From: Butyrivibrio sp. INlla16
Lineage (GTDB): Bacteria > Bacillota > Clostridia > Lachnospirales > Lachnospiraceae
Length of the DNA: 64,000 nucleotides
NCBI RefSeq assembly: GCF_900104155.1
Contig: NZ_FMYB01000011.1
Location: forward strand, 41,491 to 105,490
Direction of reading: 5' to 3'
Shown piece after piece: positions 27,789-36,629 of this stretch. Each line of letters opens with the position of its first letter. Positions within the stretch are counted from its first letter, which is position 1. The notes below the pieces were generated by a model. That model made no database searches and was not told where the DNA came from. It saw only the letters and a program-made list of their open reading frames with translations. Both the position numbers and the translations under genes were made by a program.

Positions 27789-28869
27789 TTATATCTCCCA
27801 TCTTCCTGCATCCGCACTTTTTATCTTCACTTATATTTTCGCCGGCGCGAATAAGATCAGAAGTACGATAGCCCTCTTCAAGAGCTTTTTTTACAGCATT
27901 TTCGATGCTGTCCGCTTCTTTCTCAAGTTTAAATGTATATCTAAGCATCATGGCAGCTGAAAGAATGGTTGCAATAGGATTTGCAATATCCATTCCGGCA
28001 ATATCAGGTGCACTTCCATGACTTGGCTCATATAATCCAAAGCTCGTCTCATTAAGTGAAGCACTTGGTAACATTCCTATGGATCCGGTAACCATGCTGG
28101 CTTCATCAGAAAGAATATCTCCAAACATATTCTCTGTAAGTACAACATCAAATTGAGAAGGATCCTTAACCAGCTGCATAGCACAGTTGTCTACAAGCAT
28201 ATGTGAGAGTTCCACTTCCGGATAATCCTTCGCAACCTCCTCGACAACCTTTCTCCAAAGCCTCGAGGAATCAAGAACATTAGCCTTATCAACACTGATT
28301 ACCTTTTTGGAGCGCAGCATCGCAACATCAAAGGCTTTAATAGCTATTCTTCTAATCTCGCTCTCAGTGTAAACGAGAGTATCGGTTGCAACCATCTCAC
28401 CATCTACTTCCTTTGTGTATCTTTCACCAAAATACAGTCCGCCAGTAAGTTCGCGCATTATTAAAAGATCAAAGCCTTTTTCAGAAGTCTCTGATTTAAG
28501 AGGACATGCATCCTTTAACTCTGGATACAAGAAAGCAGGTCTTAAATTTGCAAAAAGATTCAAGGATTTACGAAGCCTAAGAAGTCCGGCTTCAGGTCTG
28601 AGAGATGGCTCAAGCTTATACCAGGGTGAAGTGGAAGTATTTCCACCGATTGAACCCATGAGAACAGCATCAGCCTGTTTACAAGTTTCGATAGTTTCAT
28701 CTGTAAGTGGTGATCCGTATGCATCAATCGATGCTCCGCCCATCAGAACGTCCGTAAAAACAAACTCATGTCCATAAGCTTCAGCGACTTTATTAAGTAC
28801 TTTCTTGGCTTCTGCTACGATTTCCGGACCGATTCCGTCACCAGGAATACATGTTATCCCCATTTTCAT
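27769..28869 (-). CDS. leuB: 3-isopropylmalate dehydrogenase
   Basis: An NAD-dependent beta-decarboxylating dehydrogenase of leucine synthesis, 366 aa from the chosen start. Signatures are [31 protein letters not shown], the [11 protein letters not shown] loop, and [27 protein letters not shown] choose the ATG at 28869, seven bases after GGAGA. An ATG two codons earlier is too close to this site, and a longer in-frame extension of 12 codons lacks one. leuA, leuC and leuD are not in the window. Confidence 0.96.
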   Translation of the reverse strand: MKMGITCIPGDGIGPEIVAEAKKVLNKVAEAYGHEFVFTDVLMGGASIDAYGSPLTDETIETCKQADAVLMGSIGGNTSTSPWYKLEPSLRPEAGLLRLRKSLNLFANLRPAFLYPELKDACPLKSETSEKGFDLLIMRELTGGLYFGERYTKEVDGEMVATDTLVYTESEIRRIAIKAFDVAMLRSKKVISVDKANVLDSSRLWRKVVEEVAKDYPEVELSHMLVDNCAMQLVKDPSQFDVVLTENMFGDILSDEASMVTGSIGMLPSASLNETSFGLYEPSHGSAPDIAGMDIANPIATILSAAMMLRYTFKLEKEADSIENAVKKALEEGYRTSDLIRAGENISEDKKCGCRKMGDIIASRIN

Positions 28870-28890
28870 AATCATTTCTCCCCATATTAT

Positions 28891-28925
28891 AATGATAGCC
28901 GGCAAAAATTTTTGTTCCGCCGGCT
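28891..28925 (-). terminator. Hairpin between yajC and leuB
   Basis: AGCCGGC and GCCGGCT arms (28897-28903, 28919-28925) enclose an A5/T5 loop that can extend the stem. The trailing tract on the minus strand is A/T-rich but not a clean U run. Confidence 0.55.
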
Positions 28926-28963
28926 GCCACTTTATAATGCAGACTTAAAAACAAGTCTTCTTT

Positions 28964-29329
28964 TTACTTGGATTTTTCTTCTTTTGAATTATCCTTTACA
29001 GCATCCTCAGGCTTTTCAACCTCTACAATAGCATCTTTAACCATGGGAATGCGGCAATTCTTGTTGTTACCAAACTCAACGATAACTGTTGATGACTCAT
29101 CATCAATATCGATAACAGTTCCGATAAATCCTCCTGTAGTACGTACGCTGTCTCCTACAGCGAGCTGTGAAAGGAGCTGTGCTTTCTGCTTCTGTTCCTT
29201 TCTCTGAGGACGGTACATAATAAAATACAGAACCGCAAAAATAGCAACATAAACAAGTATGATCAACATACCGCCGGCTCCGCCTGCTGCACCGGTACTT
29301 TCGAGAGCCATAGTGTTAACAAAACTCAT
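28964..29329 (-). CDS. yajC: Preprotein translocase accessory subunit YajC
   Basis: A small membrane protein of the SecDF-YajC complex. One TM helix (LIILVYVAIFAVLYFIMY) is followed by the diagnostic YRPQRKEQKQ and the SH3-like QLAVGDSVRTTGGFIGTVIDID. 121 aa from the ATG at 29329, which lies five bases after GGAGG. The upstream in-frame TTG is part of that ribosome site. It follows tgt, the tgt-yajC order common in bacteria. Confidence 0.95.
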   Translation of the reverse strand: MSFVNTMALESTGAAGGAGGMLIILVYVAIFAVLYFIMYRPQRKEQKQKAQLLSQLAVGDSVRTTGGFIGTVIDIDDESSTVIVEFGNNKNCRIPMVKDAIVEVEKPEDAVKDNSKEEKSK

Positions 29330-29414
29330 ATCAACCTCCAAATATCCTTTTTACTAGCTTTGTAAGCATATGAATAATCTTACAATTAATACCACTTTAA
29401 AACAAGTATACTTT

Positions 29415-30596
29415 TTAACCCTTTTTCCAACCTTTTGCTATATCATACCTTTCTATTGGTTCATCCTTATCGAATTCCTTCATGGCATCAAGGGTTTCTT
29501 CTTTAAACTTTTTATATCTTCCCTCATCAAGGGCACTTCTGATATCCTCCATAAGATGATTATAGAAATACAGATTATGAAGAACACACAGTCTCATTCC
29601 CAGCATCTCGCCGGATTTAAGAAGGTGTCTTATATAACTTCTTGAATATCTTCTGCAGGCAGGACAATTACATCCCTCTTCAATCGGTCTGTCATCCAAT
29701 TCATATTGAGCATTAAGAAGATTAATATGGCCTCTCTTTGTGTAAAGATGTCCATGTCTTCCGTTTCGACTGGGATAAACACAGTCAAAGAAATCAATTC
29801 CTCTGTCAACTGCCTCCAGGATATTGGCCGGAGTACCGACTCCCATAAGATATGTAGGCTTATTCTTAGGTAAATGATCTGTTACAATATCAAGAACATG
29901 GTACATCTCCTCATGCGTCTCACCTACCGCAAGGCCACCTACAGCATAACCATCGAGCTCCATCTCTGAGATTCTCTTAGCATGTTCAATTCTGAGGTCA
30001 TCAAATATGGCACCCTGATTTATTCCGAACAAAAGCTGATCCTTATTTATTGTATCCGGAAGAGAATTAAGTCTCTTCATCTCATTCTGACAACGCTTAA
30101 GCCATCTGGTGGTTCTGTCCACGGAAAACTTTACATAGTCATGATCAGCACGTGCTGAGGGACACTCATCAAACGCCATCGCAATAGTAGAAGCTATATG
30201 TGACTGTATCCTCATACTCTCTTCCGGTCCCATAAAAAGCTTATGTCCGTCAATATGCGATCTGAAGTATACTCCCTCTTCCTTAATTCTTCTGTTCTCA
30301 GAAAGAGAAAAAACCTGAAATCCTCCTGAATCGGTCAAGATAGGCTTATTGCAGCTCATAAATTTATGCAGTCCACCCATCTTATAGATAACATCATCAC
30401 CCGGACGCAGATGAAGATGATAGGTGTTGGACAAAACTACCTGTGTATCAATCTGCTCAAGATCTTCTGTGGATACTGCTCCTTTAATGGCAGCAACGGT
30501 CGCAACGTTCATAAAAACCGGCGTTTCGATTTTGCCGTGAACTGTTTCGAAGCTGGCTCTCTTAGCCATTCCTTCCTGTTTTAAAATCTTATACAT
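29415..30596 (-). CDS. tgt: tRNA-guanine transglycosylase (queuosine synthesis)
   Basis: Exchanges G34 of GUN-anticodon tRNAs for preQ1. Catalytic Asp residues lie in ILTDSGGFQVFSLS and FDCVYPSRNGRHG. The zinc site is CNCPACRRYSRSYIRHL with a later His. Length is 393 aa, slightly longer than the usual 370-380. It starts with ATG at 30596 after GGAAGGG. Confidence 0.97.
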   Translation of the reverse strand: MYKILKQEGMAKRASFETVHGKIETPVFMNVATVAAIKGAVSTEDLEQIDTQVVLSNTYHLHLRPGDDVIYKMGGLHKFMSCNKPILTDSGGFQVFSLSENRRIKEEGVYFRSHIDGHKLFMGPEESMRIQSHIASTIAMAFDECPSARADHDYVKFSVDRTTRWLKRCQNEMKRLNSLPDTINKDQLLFGINQGAIFDDLRIEHAKRISEMELDGYAVGGLAVGETHEEMYHVLDIVTDHLPKNKPTYLMGVGTPANILEAVDRGIDFFDCVYPSRNGRHGHLYTKRGHINLLNAQYELDDRPIEEGCNCPACRRYSRSYIRHLLKSGEMLGMRLCVLHNLYFYNHLMEDIRSALDEGRYKKFKEETLDAMKEFDKDEPIERYDIAKGWKKG

Positions 30597-30632
30597 TCAT
30601 TACCCTTCCGCTTCATGAAATAACATCTTTTT

Positions 30633-30670
30633 ATATAAAAATGGAAGCTGTTGCATTATATTGCAACAGC
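30633..30670 (-). terminator. Rho-independent terminator of the VanY-type gene
   Basis: gctgttgca and tgcaacagc arms with a TTATAT loop (30647-30670). On the minus strand a T5 tract follows within a few bases. Confidence 0.82.
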
Positions 30671-30679
30671 CCCAAAAAA

Positions 30680-31771
30680 TCAATCATACAAATACATATC
30701 CCAAAATTCTTCCAGACAAAGGTCCTGCTCATGCATTATCGTAGCAGCATCGACACCAACATATCTGAAATGCCATGGCTCGTATTCGATACCTGTAATG
30801 TTTTCCTTGCCTTTAAGATATCTTACGATAAAGCCATACTTATAACTGTTATCCGCAAGCCATTTACCTGCAGCAGTATCGCCAAATCCTTCATCCAGAC
30901 TGTAGTAAGTCCCACAAACAATGTCAAATGCAAGCCCTATCTGGTGCTCAGAGGCTCCGGGTACGGTAACTGCCTGCGATGTTACATTATAAGCATCCTT
31001 GTATGAAAGCCCTGCCTCAAGGTAATTATTTATTTTCCTGGAAAACAGCCCCTCCTGACGATCATTGTCTCTGAAAGGAGAACAAATTGCCAGGTTTATT
31101 CCTGTATTTGCAGCATCTTTAATCATCGCCATAAGGGGTGAAATAACCCTCTTATCACAATGCATTGATTCATTTATATCACCAAAGGGGAATTCGTAAC
31201 CCTCCGGTATAGGATGCTGTTTATTTACAAGAATCAATTTCCAGTCTGTTTTGTCAAACGATACTTCCGAAGAATCCTCTGTCTCTTTAAAATCATCCTC
31301 AGAATCATCTAAATCATCTATCTGATTAGCAAGTACAAATCCCTGTGCAAGCTCCTGATCCTCGGAGAGTCCGTTATCCTCTTCCTCAATGATCTTATCC
31401 TTATCAACAGGCGTATTCGAAGCAAGCTCTGCTTCTGATTCTGAAGAAACAGCCTCGAGTGAATCCAAAGTATAATACTCTTTCTGCTCCGCCTCTTTAT
31501 CAAAATCCGAAATAAAGCTGACGTTAAGACTAATTGCATCCGGATAAGTAAAACTACTGCTGGCGATAAAGAAAAACAAAATGCTTGCAAGGCATGTATA
31601 CCTTTTAACATTGTGGCAAAAATGAAGCCCAATGTTATAAAAAAGTAATACTACCATCGCGTAAAACATCCCAAAAAATTTTAATTTCTTGTGCTTTCGG
31701 TTAAACGAGCGAACCTGTTCCATTAACTTATCCCGGAACGTCGGTCCCATCTGTAAACTATTTGCACGCAT
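30680..31771 (-). CDS. D-alanyl-D-alanine carboxypeptidase, VanY/M15B family, membrane-anchored
   Basis: The protein has 363 aa. N-terminal hydrophobic segments (about 33-52 and 62-75) anchor it. A long acidic Glu/Asp/Ser-rich linker (about 90-170) separates them from a C-terminal M15B peptidase domain. Zinc-site and catalytic motifs are GASEHQIGLAFDIV (His and Asp ligands) and EPWHFRYVG (catalytic Glu and His). The family trims the terminal D-Ala of peptidoglycan stems. No vancomycin-resistance partners (vanHAX, vanRS) are present, so this is cell-wall housekeeping. Single-gene unit with its own terminator. Confidence 0.92.
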   Translation of the reverse strand: MRANSLQMGPTFRDKLMEQVRSFNRKHKKLKFFGMFYAMVVLLFYNIGLHFCHNVKRYTCLASILFFFIASSSFTYPDAISLNVSFISDFDKEAEQKEYYTLDSLEAVSSESEAELASNTPVDKDKIIEEEDNGLSEDQELAQGFVLANQIDDLDDSEDDFKETEDSSEVSFDKTDWKLILVNKQHPIPEGYEFPFGDINESMHCDKRVISPLMAMIKDAANTGINLAICSPFRDNDRQEGLFSRKINNYLEAGLSYKDAYNVTSQAVTVPGASEHQIGLAFDIVCGTYYSLDEGFGDTAAGKWLADNSYKYGFIVRYLKGKENITGIEYEPWHFRYVGVDAATIMHEQDLCLEEFWDMYLYD

Positions 31772-31899
31772 TACATACCAACCTCATAAAAAAATATTCA
31801 TTTCTATTTTAGCACTTTTGCATAATATTTAAACAAAAAGTTAAGAATATTTTAAGAAATACCACATTTTCATCATAAAATCAAGGTTTTTTGTTTGTT

Positions 31900-31927
31900 T
31901 TGTTTCAAAATATGTGTAAAATAAAGA
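31900..31927 (+). promoter_or_regulatory. Possible aroC promoter
   Basis: TTGTTT and TAAAAT are 16 bp apart on the plus strand, about 45 bp before the aroC ATG, in the 193-bp region divergent with the VanY-type gene. Weak consensus. Confidence 0.3.
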
Positions 31928-31964
31928 AAAATAATTTCAAAAAAAGAGAAGAAGGACATAATTT

Positions 31965-33065
31965 ATGAGCGGATCTACATTCGGTAAAAACATTTCAATG
32001 ACAACCTGGGGGGAATCTCACGGAGCCGCACTGGGTGTCGTTTTAGACGGTTTTCCTGCCGGTCTTGAACTTTCCGAAAGCGATATACAGTCATTTCTTG
32101 ACAGAAGGAAGCCCGGATCTTCGAAAGTCACTACCCCAAGAAAAGAAAATGATTCAGTAAAAATCCTTTCAGGAATATTTGAAGGAAAAACCACCGGAAC
32201 ACCGATTTCTTTGATGGTTGAGAATACATCACAGATATCTGCGGATTATTCCGAGATTGCCGGATACTACAGACCGGGTCACGCAGATTATGGTTTTGAT
32301 AAAAAATATGGTTTCAGAGACTACAGAGGTGGCGGCAGAAGTTCGGGACGTGAAACTATCGGCCGTGTTGCTGCAGGGGCAATATGTCATAAGCTACTTT
32401 CGCAGTTGGGAATAGATGTATATGCTTATACCAGATCCATCGGTAATGTTGCTATCGATGATTCTAAATTCGACCGAGCTCAAATTTTAAATTCCATAAC
32501 AGCTATGCCTGATGCCGAAGCTGATAAAAAAGCGACCGATCTTATTGTTAACTGTCGGGAAAAAGGTGATTCCGTAGGCGGAGTAATTGAATGCAAAATC
32601 ACAGGGATGCCGGCCGGTATCGGTGAGCCCGTCTTTGATAAGCTTGATGCTCTCCTTTCTCAGGCTGTTATGAGCATAGGCGCTGTAAAAGCTGTCGAAA
32701 TCGGAGATGGTGTACTTGTATCCTCAGCTTTCGGTTCCGGTAATAATGATGTCTTTTGCATGAATGGGGATAAGGTCTCAAAAAAAACTAACCATTCCGG
32801 CGGAATACTTGGCGGAATGAGCGATGGGACAGATATTCTCCTCCGTGCACATATAAAACCCACACCCAGTATTTCTTCTACTCAGCAAACTATAAATAAA
32901 GAAAATGAAGAAATAGAAATTAATATAAAAGGTCGCCATGACCCTGTTATTGTCCCCCGTGCGGTTGTAGTGGTTGAATGCATGTGTGCCTTTACCATCC
33001 TGGATCTTCTCATGTCCAACATGCACTCAAGAGTTTCCTACCTGACCGACTTTTACACGCGCTAA
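31965..33065 (+). CDS. aroC: Chorismate synthase
   Basis: Last step of the shikimate pathway, EPSP to chorismate, needing reduced FMN. Signatures are TTWGESHGAALGVVLDGFPAG, RRKPGSSKVTTPRKE, YRPGHADYGFDKKYGFRDYRGGGRSSGRET and GGILGGMSDGTDI. The 366-aa length is normal. It is the only biosynthetic gene on the plus strand and a single-gene unit with a bidirectional terminator downstream. AGAAGGA precedes the ATG. Confidence 0.97.
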   Translation: MSGSTFGKNISMTTWGESHGAALGVVLDGFPAGLELSESDIQSFLDRRKPGSSKVTTPRKENDSVKILSGIFEGKTTGTPISLMVENTSQISADYSEIAGYYRPGHADYGFDKKYGFRDYRGGGRSSGRETIGRVAAGAICHKLLSQLGIDVYAYTRSIGNVAIDDSKFDRAQILNSITAMPDAEADKKATDLIVNCREKGDSVGGVIECKITGMPAGIGEPVFDKLDALLSQAVMSIGAVKAVEIGDGVLVSSAFGSGNNDVFCMNGDKVSKKTNHSGGILGGMSDGTDILLRAHIKPTPSISSTQQTINKENEEIEINIKGRHDPVIVPRAVVVVECMCAFTILDLLMSNMHSRVSYLTDFYTR

Positions 33066-33069
33066 AAAA

Positions 33070-33096
33070 CAGCCGGTATACTATGTATACCGGCTG
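33070..33096. terminator. Bidirectional terminator between aroC and the lactonase
   Basis: A 12-bp perfect stem, CAGCCGGTATAC with its complement, around a TAT loop. A plus-strand CTTTT and a minus-strand T6 tract allow it to end both convergent genes. Confidence 0.9.
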
Positions 33097-33114
33097 CTTT
33101 TGGATTACAAATAA

Positions 33115-34209
33115 TTAATTATCCCTAACCTTTACTCTCTCCCCAAGTTTATGGAAAACAATACAGTTGGGACGGTCAACTTTCATTTCGGGACCGTTCA
33201 TAACAAGTGTATTCTTATCAAAATTTATATTGAAGAAAGTCATTGTACTTGATTCCTGATTAAGTGATACCAAATGCTTGTTATCAGGGAACAGACATGC
33301 ATCCTTTGGATACTCTCCGGAAATAGGAAGTTCGATCTTCTTTGTTAATAGACCGGTTTCCTTATCAACCTTATAAACAATTACATTGTTTTCGCCCGCA
33401 ACAGAGCTTACAAGATAATTGTAATCATCGGAGAATTTAAGAGCACTGCTGGCAACACCGATTGTATCCTGTTCTTCCGAATTCTGTACTGACTGAATCT
33501 CTTCAAAGGAAGGAAGTCCCTTCTCCTCTGTGTACTGATAAACATTGATGCTGCACTGCTGCTCAAATACGACGTAAAGGAATTTACCATCCTGTGAAAA
33601 CTGCATATGTCTGGGTGATGATTCCTGATCGCAGTGAATAACATCGATATCGGAAATCTTACCGTTTTCAGTATCGAATCTGTATACATTGACACGGTCC
33701 ATACCAAGATCAGCAGCAAGAAGATATTTATTATCCTTGGTCACTTTTATGCATTGAACATGTGGTGTATGGTTTCTACCTGCTATTGTGCCAAGCCCCT
33801 TATGGAATTTCTCATCGGTAATCTTCCCGATACTTCCATCTTCCTTAAGCTCCAGAATAGTAACCTTACCATCATGGTATCCTGCGCATACAAGAAACTT
33901 ATCATGCTGATCCATATTGATATAACAGCCACGCATACCATTAATTGATGCCTTGTTGAGAATTGTAAGGCTACCGTCATCCTCAATGTGATAAGCCTCA
34001 ACACCGGCATCTGTAATCGAATATAGTGTCTCTCTGCTGTGTGACAGAACAATGTAAGAAGAATTGGTGATTTTTACCTTCTCCTTCTCTGTCAATCTTC
34101 CGTTCTTCATATCTACATCATAGATACGAATACCGTAGTTTTCCTTAGAACCTGAAGTATAACTCGCAACGTAAGCTACGTACGAATCTTTTTTTGTTTC
34201 CTTCGCCAT
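33115..34209 (-). CDS. Lactonase family (YbhE/6-phosphogluconolactonase-like) beta-propeller protein
   Basis: A 364-aa cytoplasmic seven-bladed beta-propeller (PF10282). It starts YVAYVASYTSGSKENYGIRIYDVD and has the family segments RNHTPHVQCIKVTKDNKYLLAADLGMDRVNVYRFD and SSPRHMQFSQDGKFLYVVFEQQ. Members of this family include E. coli 6-phosphogluconolactonase YbhE, but many have untested substrates, and no pentose-phosphate gene is adjacent. The gene has its own putative promoter and a terminator. Confidence 0.88.
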   Translation of the reverse strand: MAKETKKDSYVAYVASYTSGSKENYGIRIYDVDMKNGRLTEKEKVKITNSSYIVLSHSRETLYSITDAGVEAYHIEDDGSLTILNKASINGMRGCYINMDQHDKFLVCAGYHDGKVTILELKEDGSIGKITDEKFHKGLGTIAGRNHTPHVQCIKVTKDNKYLLAADLGMDRVNVYRFDTENGKISDIDVIHCDQESSPRHMQFSQDGKFLYVVFEQQCSINVYQYTEEKGLPSFEEIQSVQNSEEQDTIGVASSALKFSDDYNYLVSSVAGENNVIVYKVDKETGLLTKKIELPISGEYPKDACLFPDNKHLVSLNQESSTMTFFNINFDKNTLVMNGPEMKVDRPNCIVFHKLGERVKVRDN

Positions 34210-34244
34210 AACCTGTCACCTCATAAATTTTTTTGTATATAAAT

Positions 34245-34274
34245 ATAATACATGCTATTTTACTGAATTTGCAA
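34245..34274 (-). promoter_or_regulatory. Putative lactonase promoter
   Basis: Minus-strand TTGCAA (34269-34274) and TATTAT (34245-34250) are 18 bp apart. The -35 element lies inside the 3' end of the class II aldolase gene. Confidence 0.38.
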
Positions 34275-35337
34275 GAATACTATAATTCTTTATATAGTTT
34301 CTGTTCATCTTTTTACAGTCGAATAAAGATATAAATCTTCCCTCTCCGAATCTTGTTGCACTAATATGAGCAAGGCATCCTTTATCAAGCACAAGAGCCG
34401 CAGATTTCGCGTTTTCTTCGGTATCTCCGAGACAATAAGCTCCGTCATTATATGCAAAAACGGCATTAATATTTTTCTTAACCACAAGGGGAGCACCCTC
34501 TGCAGTCGGAATTCGGACACTTATTCCAATTATCTGAGCGAAGTCATCAAGAAGGGGTCTCATGTGATTTACTCTTCTTGATATTGTCATAACAGCTTCG
34601 GACTTGTTATGGAAAACGTAGTGTACATCAGGCCTTTTGGAATATATTGTCTGATGAATCAGTTTAATTCTCTCAGGAGTATCATTCCTTAGGTAAACTA
34701 TTTTACCGTCTTCCAGTTTACTGCTAAATCCTTCAATTATTTCATTTGGAATTTCAGTTTTACATATACTGTATATATATTTTTTTGATGCCATTTCAAG
34801 CTTTATTGCTTCATTGACAGCGTCTCTGGCGTTATGTCCGAAACATACGGCGCCGTGATTAGCCATTATAATGCTTCTGGTTTCATTATTTTTGATTGCT
34901 GCATCCTTAACGTTATCCGCCAGAGTTTTAGTTCCGGGAAGTGCATATTCGGCAACAGGAAAAACAATTTTGCGTTCCTTATGTTCTGCCTTAAGCCTCT
35001 TTTTCCCAAGAGCCCCGACACAGGTTGCATATACCTGATGCGTATGAACAATAAATTCCGCATCATTCCTTGAACTGTATATTGCAGTATGTACCAGATA
35101 TTCACTTGAGGGTTTGTATTCTCCTTCATAAGAACCATCCTCAATTGAAACAACAGGCAGCATCTGCGGTTCCAAATCCTCATATCTTATACCGCTTGGC
35201 GTTATGAGATAATGTTTTTCATCAATCCTGGCGCTTATATTTCCCCAGGTTCTTACAATAAGTCCCTGTTCAAGGAGAGAAAGAGACACATCGATTATCT
35301 CTTCTCTCAATCTCTGAATTTCTTCTTTTGTCTTCAT
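34255..35337 (-). CDS. Class II aldolase/adducin family protein with two tandem domains, the second degenerate
   Basis: A 360-aa protein. The first domain (1-195) has the family features TWGNISARID, ITPSGIRYEDL, the PSSEYLVHTAIY Glu region, zinc ligands in FIVHTHQVY (His98, His100) and the third His in ANHGAVCFG. The second domain (about 215-345) repeats the fold pattern (KLIHQTIYSKRPDVHYVFHNKSEAVM, PLVVKKNINAVFAYNDGAYC) but the HTH pair is replaced by FHNKS and the ANHG by YNDGAY. Enzymes with the intact domain act on sugar phosphates such as fuculose- or ribulose-phosphate. The substrate here is unknown. Last gene of a long operon, 20 bp after proA. Confidence 0.8.
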   Translation of the reverse strand: MKTKEEIQRLREEIIDVSLSLLEQGLIVRTWGNISARIDEKHYLITPSGIRYEDLEPQMLPVVSIEDGSYEGEYKPSSEYLVHTAIYSSRNDAEFIVHTHQVYATCVGALGKKRLKAEHKERKIVFPVAEYALPGTKTLADNVKDAAIKNNETRSIIMANHGAVCFGHNARDAVNEAIKLEMASKKYIYSICKTEIPNEIIEGFSSKLEDGKIVYLRNDTPERIKLIHQTIYSKRPDVHYVFHNKSEAVMTISRRVNHMRPLLDDFAQIIGISVRIPTAEGAPLVVKKNINAVFAYNDGAYCLGDTEENAKSAALVLDKGCLAHISATRFGEGRFISLFDCKKMNRNYIKNYSILANSVK

Positions 35338-35357
35338 CCTGCTTTTTCTTTCTGCTT

Positions 35358-36629
35358 TTATTCTCTGATCTGGCCATCACCTGTAATGGCGTATTTGTAG
35401 GAGGTAAGTTCCTTAAGCCCCATAGGCCCTCTGGCATGGAGCTTTTGTGTACTTATTCCGATTTCGGCGCCAAAGCCAAACTGAAATCCGTCGGTAAACC
35501 TTGTTGAAGCATTTACATACACACAAGCCGCATCAACACCGTTCAAAAACAACTCGGCGCTTTCCTTATCTTCAGTAATTATGCTCTCGGAATGACCTGT
35601 ATTATATTTATTTATATGCTCTATGGCTTCCTTGGTACTCTTAACAGTTTTTACGGATAAAATATAATCAAGATACTCAGTGGCAAAATCTTCCTCAGTA
35701 GCTTTTTTAGCTCCAGGCAAAAGCTGAATCGAAGCATCATCAGCTCTGAATTCAACATTATGCTCCTGCATAGCGGCATTCAGCCTCGGCAGCAGGTCAT
35801 TCTTAATATCCTCGTGAACCACAAGTGATTCGGCCGCATTACAAACACCTATTCTCTGAGTTTTAGCATTTATTATTATCGGAATAGCTTTATCAATATC
35901 TGCTGTTTTATCAATGTATATATGACAGTTACCGCTGCCGGTTTCTATCACAGGAATCTTACTGTTCTCACACACCATCTTTATCAGGCCTGCACTTCCT
36001 CTCGGAATAACGACATCTATATATTCTCTAAGAGAAAGCATTTCACCCACCGCACTCCTATCAGTAAAAGGAATAAGCTGTATGAAATCAGGATTATAAC
36101 CTTTTGCTTCAATAGCTTTCCTGATGATATCGGTAATTATCATATTGGAGTTTATCGCATCAGATCCCCCCTTTAAAATAACAGCATTTCCTGCTTTAAA
36201 AGTAAGACTGAATGCATCAGCGGTTACATTTGGTCTTGATTCATATATAATACCGATAACACCTAGCGGAACACTTACTTTTTTAATCTTCAGTCCATTC
36301 TCGAGTTCCCAGCTGTCTATAATATTACCGATAGGATCAGGAAGCTCGGCTACCTGCCTGATTCCCTCGGCCATATCCTCAATTCTGCTTTCAGTTAGGC
36401 GAAGTCTGTCAAGGAGTCCCTGATGCATTCCTTTCTCCTCACCGTTTTTTATATCAATACCATTCGCCTTAAGAATATCTTCGGTACTGTCTGTCAGAGC
36501 ATTTGCTACGCTTAAAAGCACCTCGTTTTTTTCGCTCTCCGTGAGATTTTGAAGCTCAAATTTCGCACTATGAGCCTTTTGTCCCATTGTCTTTATAGTC
36601 TCGCTAATGTTATCTTTTTGGATACTCAT
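35358..36629 (-). CDS. proA: Glutamate-5-semialdehyde dehydrogenase (gamma-glutamyl phosphate reductase)
   Basis: Second step of proline synthesis, NADPH reduction of gamma-glutamyl phosphate. The catalytic Cys is in TQRIGVCNAAESL. Other signatures are GVIGIIYESRPNVTADAFSL, IPRGSAGLI and the C-terminal FTDGFQFGFGAEIGISTQKLHARGPMGL. 423 aa is normal. It overlaps the fusion gene stop by 4 bp (ATGA). The partner proB is 20 kb away, although the two are often adjacent. Confidence 0.97.
   Translation of the reverse strand: MSIQKDNISETIKTMGQKAHSAKFELQNLTESEKNEVLLSVANALTDSTEDILKANGIDIKNGEEKGMHQGLLDRLRLTESRIEDMAEGIRQVAELPDPIGNIIDSWELENGLKIKKVSVPLGVIGIIYESRPNVTADAFSLTFKAGNAVILKGGSDAINSNMIITDIIRKAIEAKGYNPDFIQLIPFTDRSAVGEMLSLREYIDVVIPRGSAGLIKMVCENSKIPVIETGSGNCHIYIDKTADIDKAIPIIINAKTQRIGVCNAAESLVVHEDIKNDLLPRLNAAMQEHNVEFRADDASIQLLPGAKKATEEDFATEYLDYILSVKTVKSTKEAIEHINKYNTGHSESIITEDKESAELFLNGVDAACVYVNASTRFTDGFQFGFGAEIGISTQKLHARGPMGLKELTSYKYAITGDGQIRE

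Noticed and set aside
28870..28963. Possible leucine T-box or attenuator before leuB
   Set aside because: Only 94 bp with a hairpin that fits the end of yajC; no leader peptide with Leu codons is seen.
30680..31771. Vancomycin-resistance vanY
   Set aside because: It is a M15B carboxypeptidase but lacks vanHAX/vanRS neighbours, and its long acidic linker is unlike resistance VanY; housekeeping is more likely.
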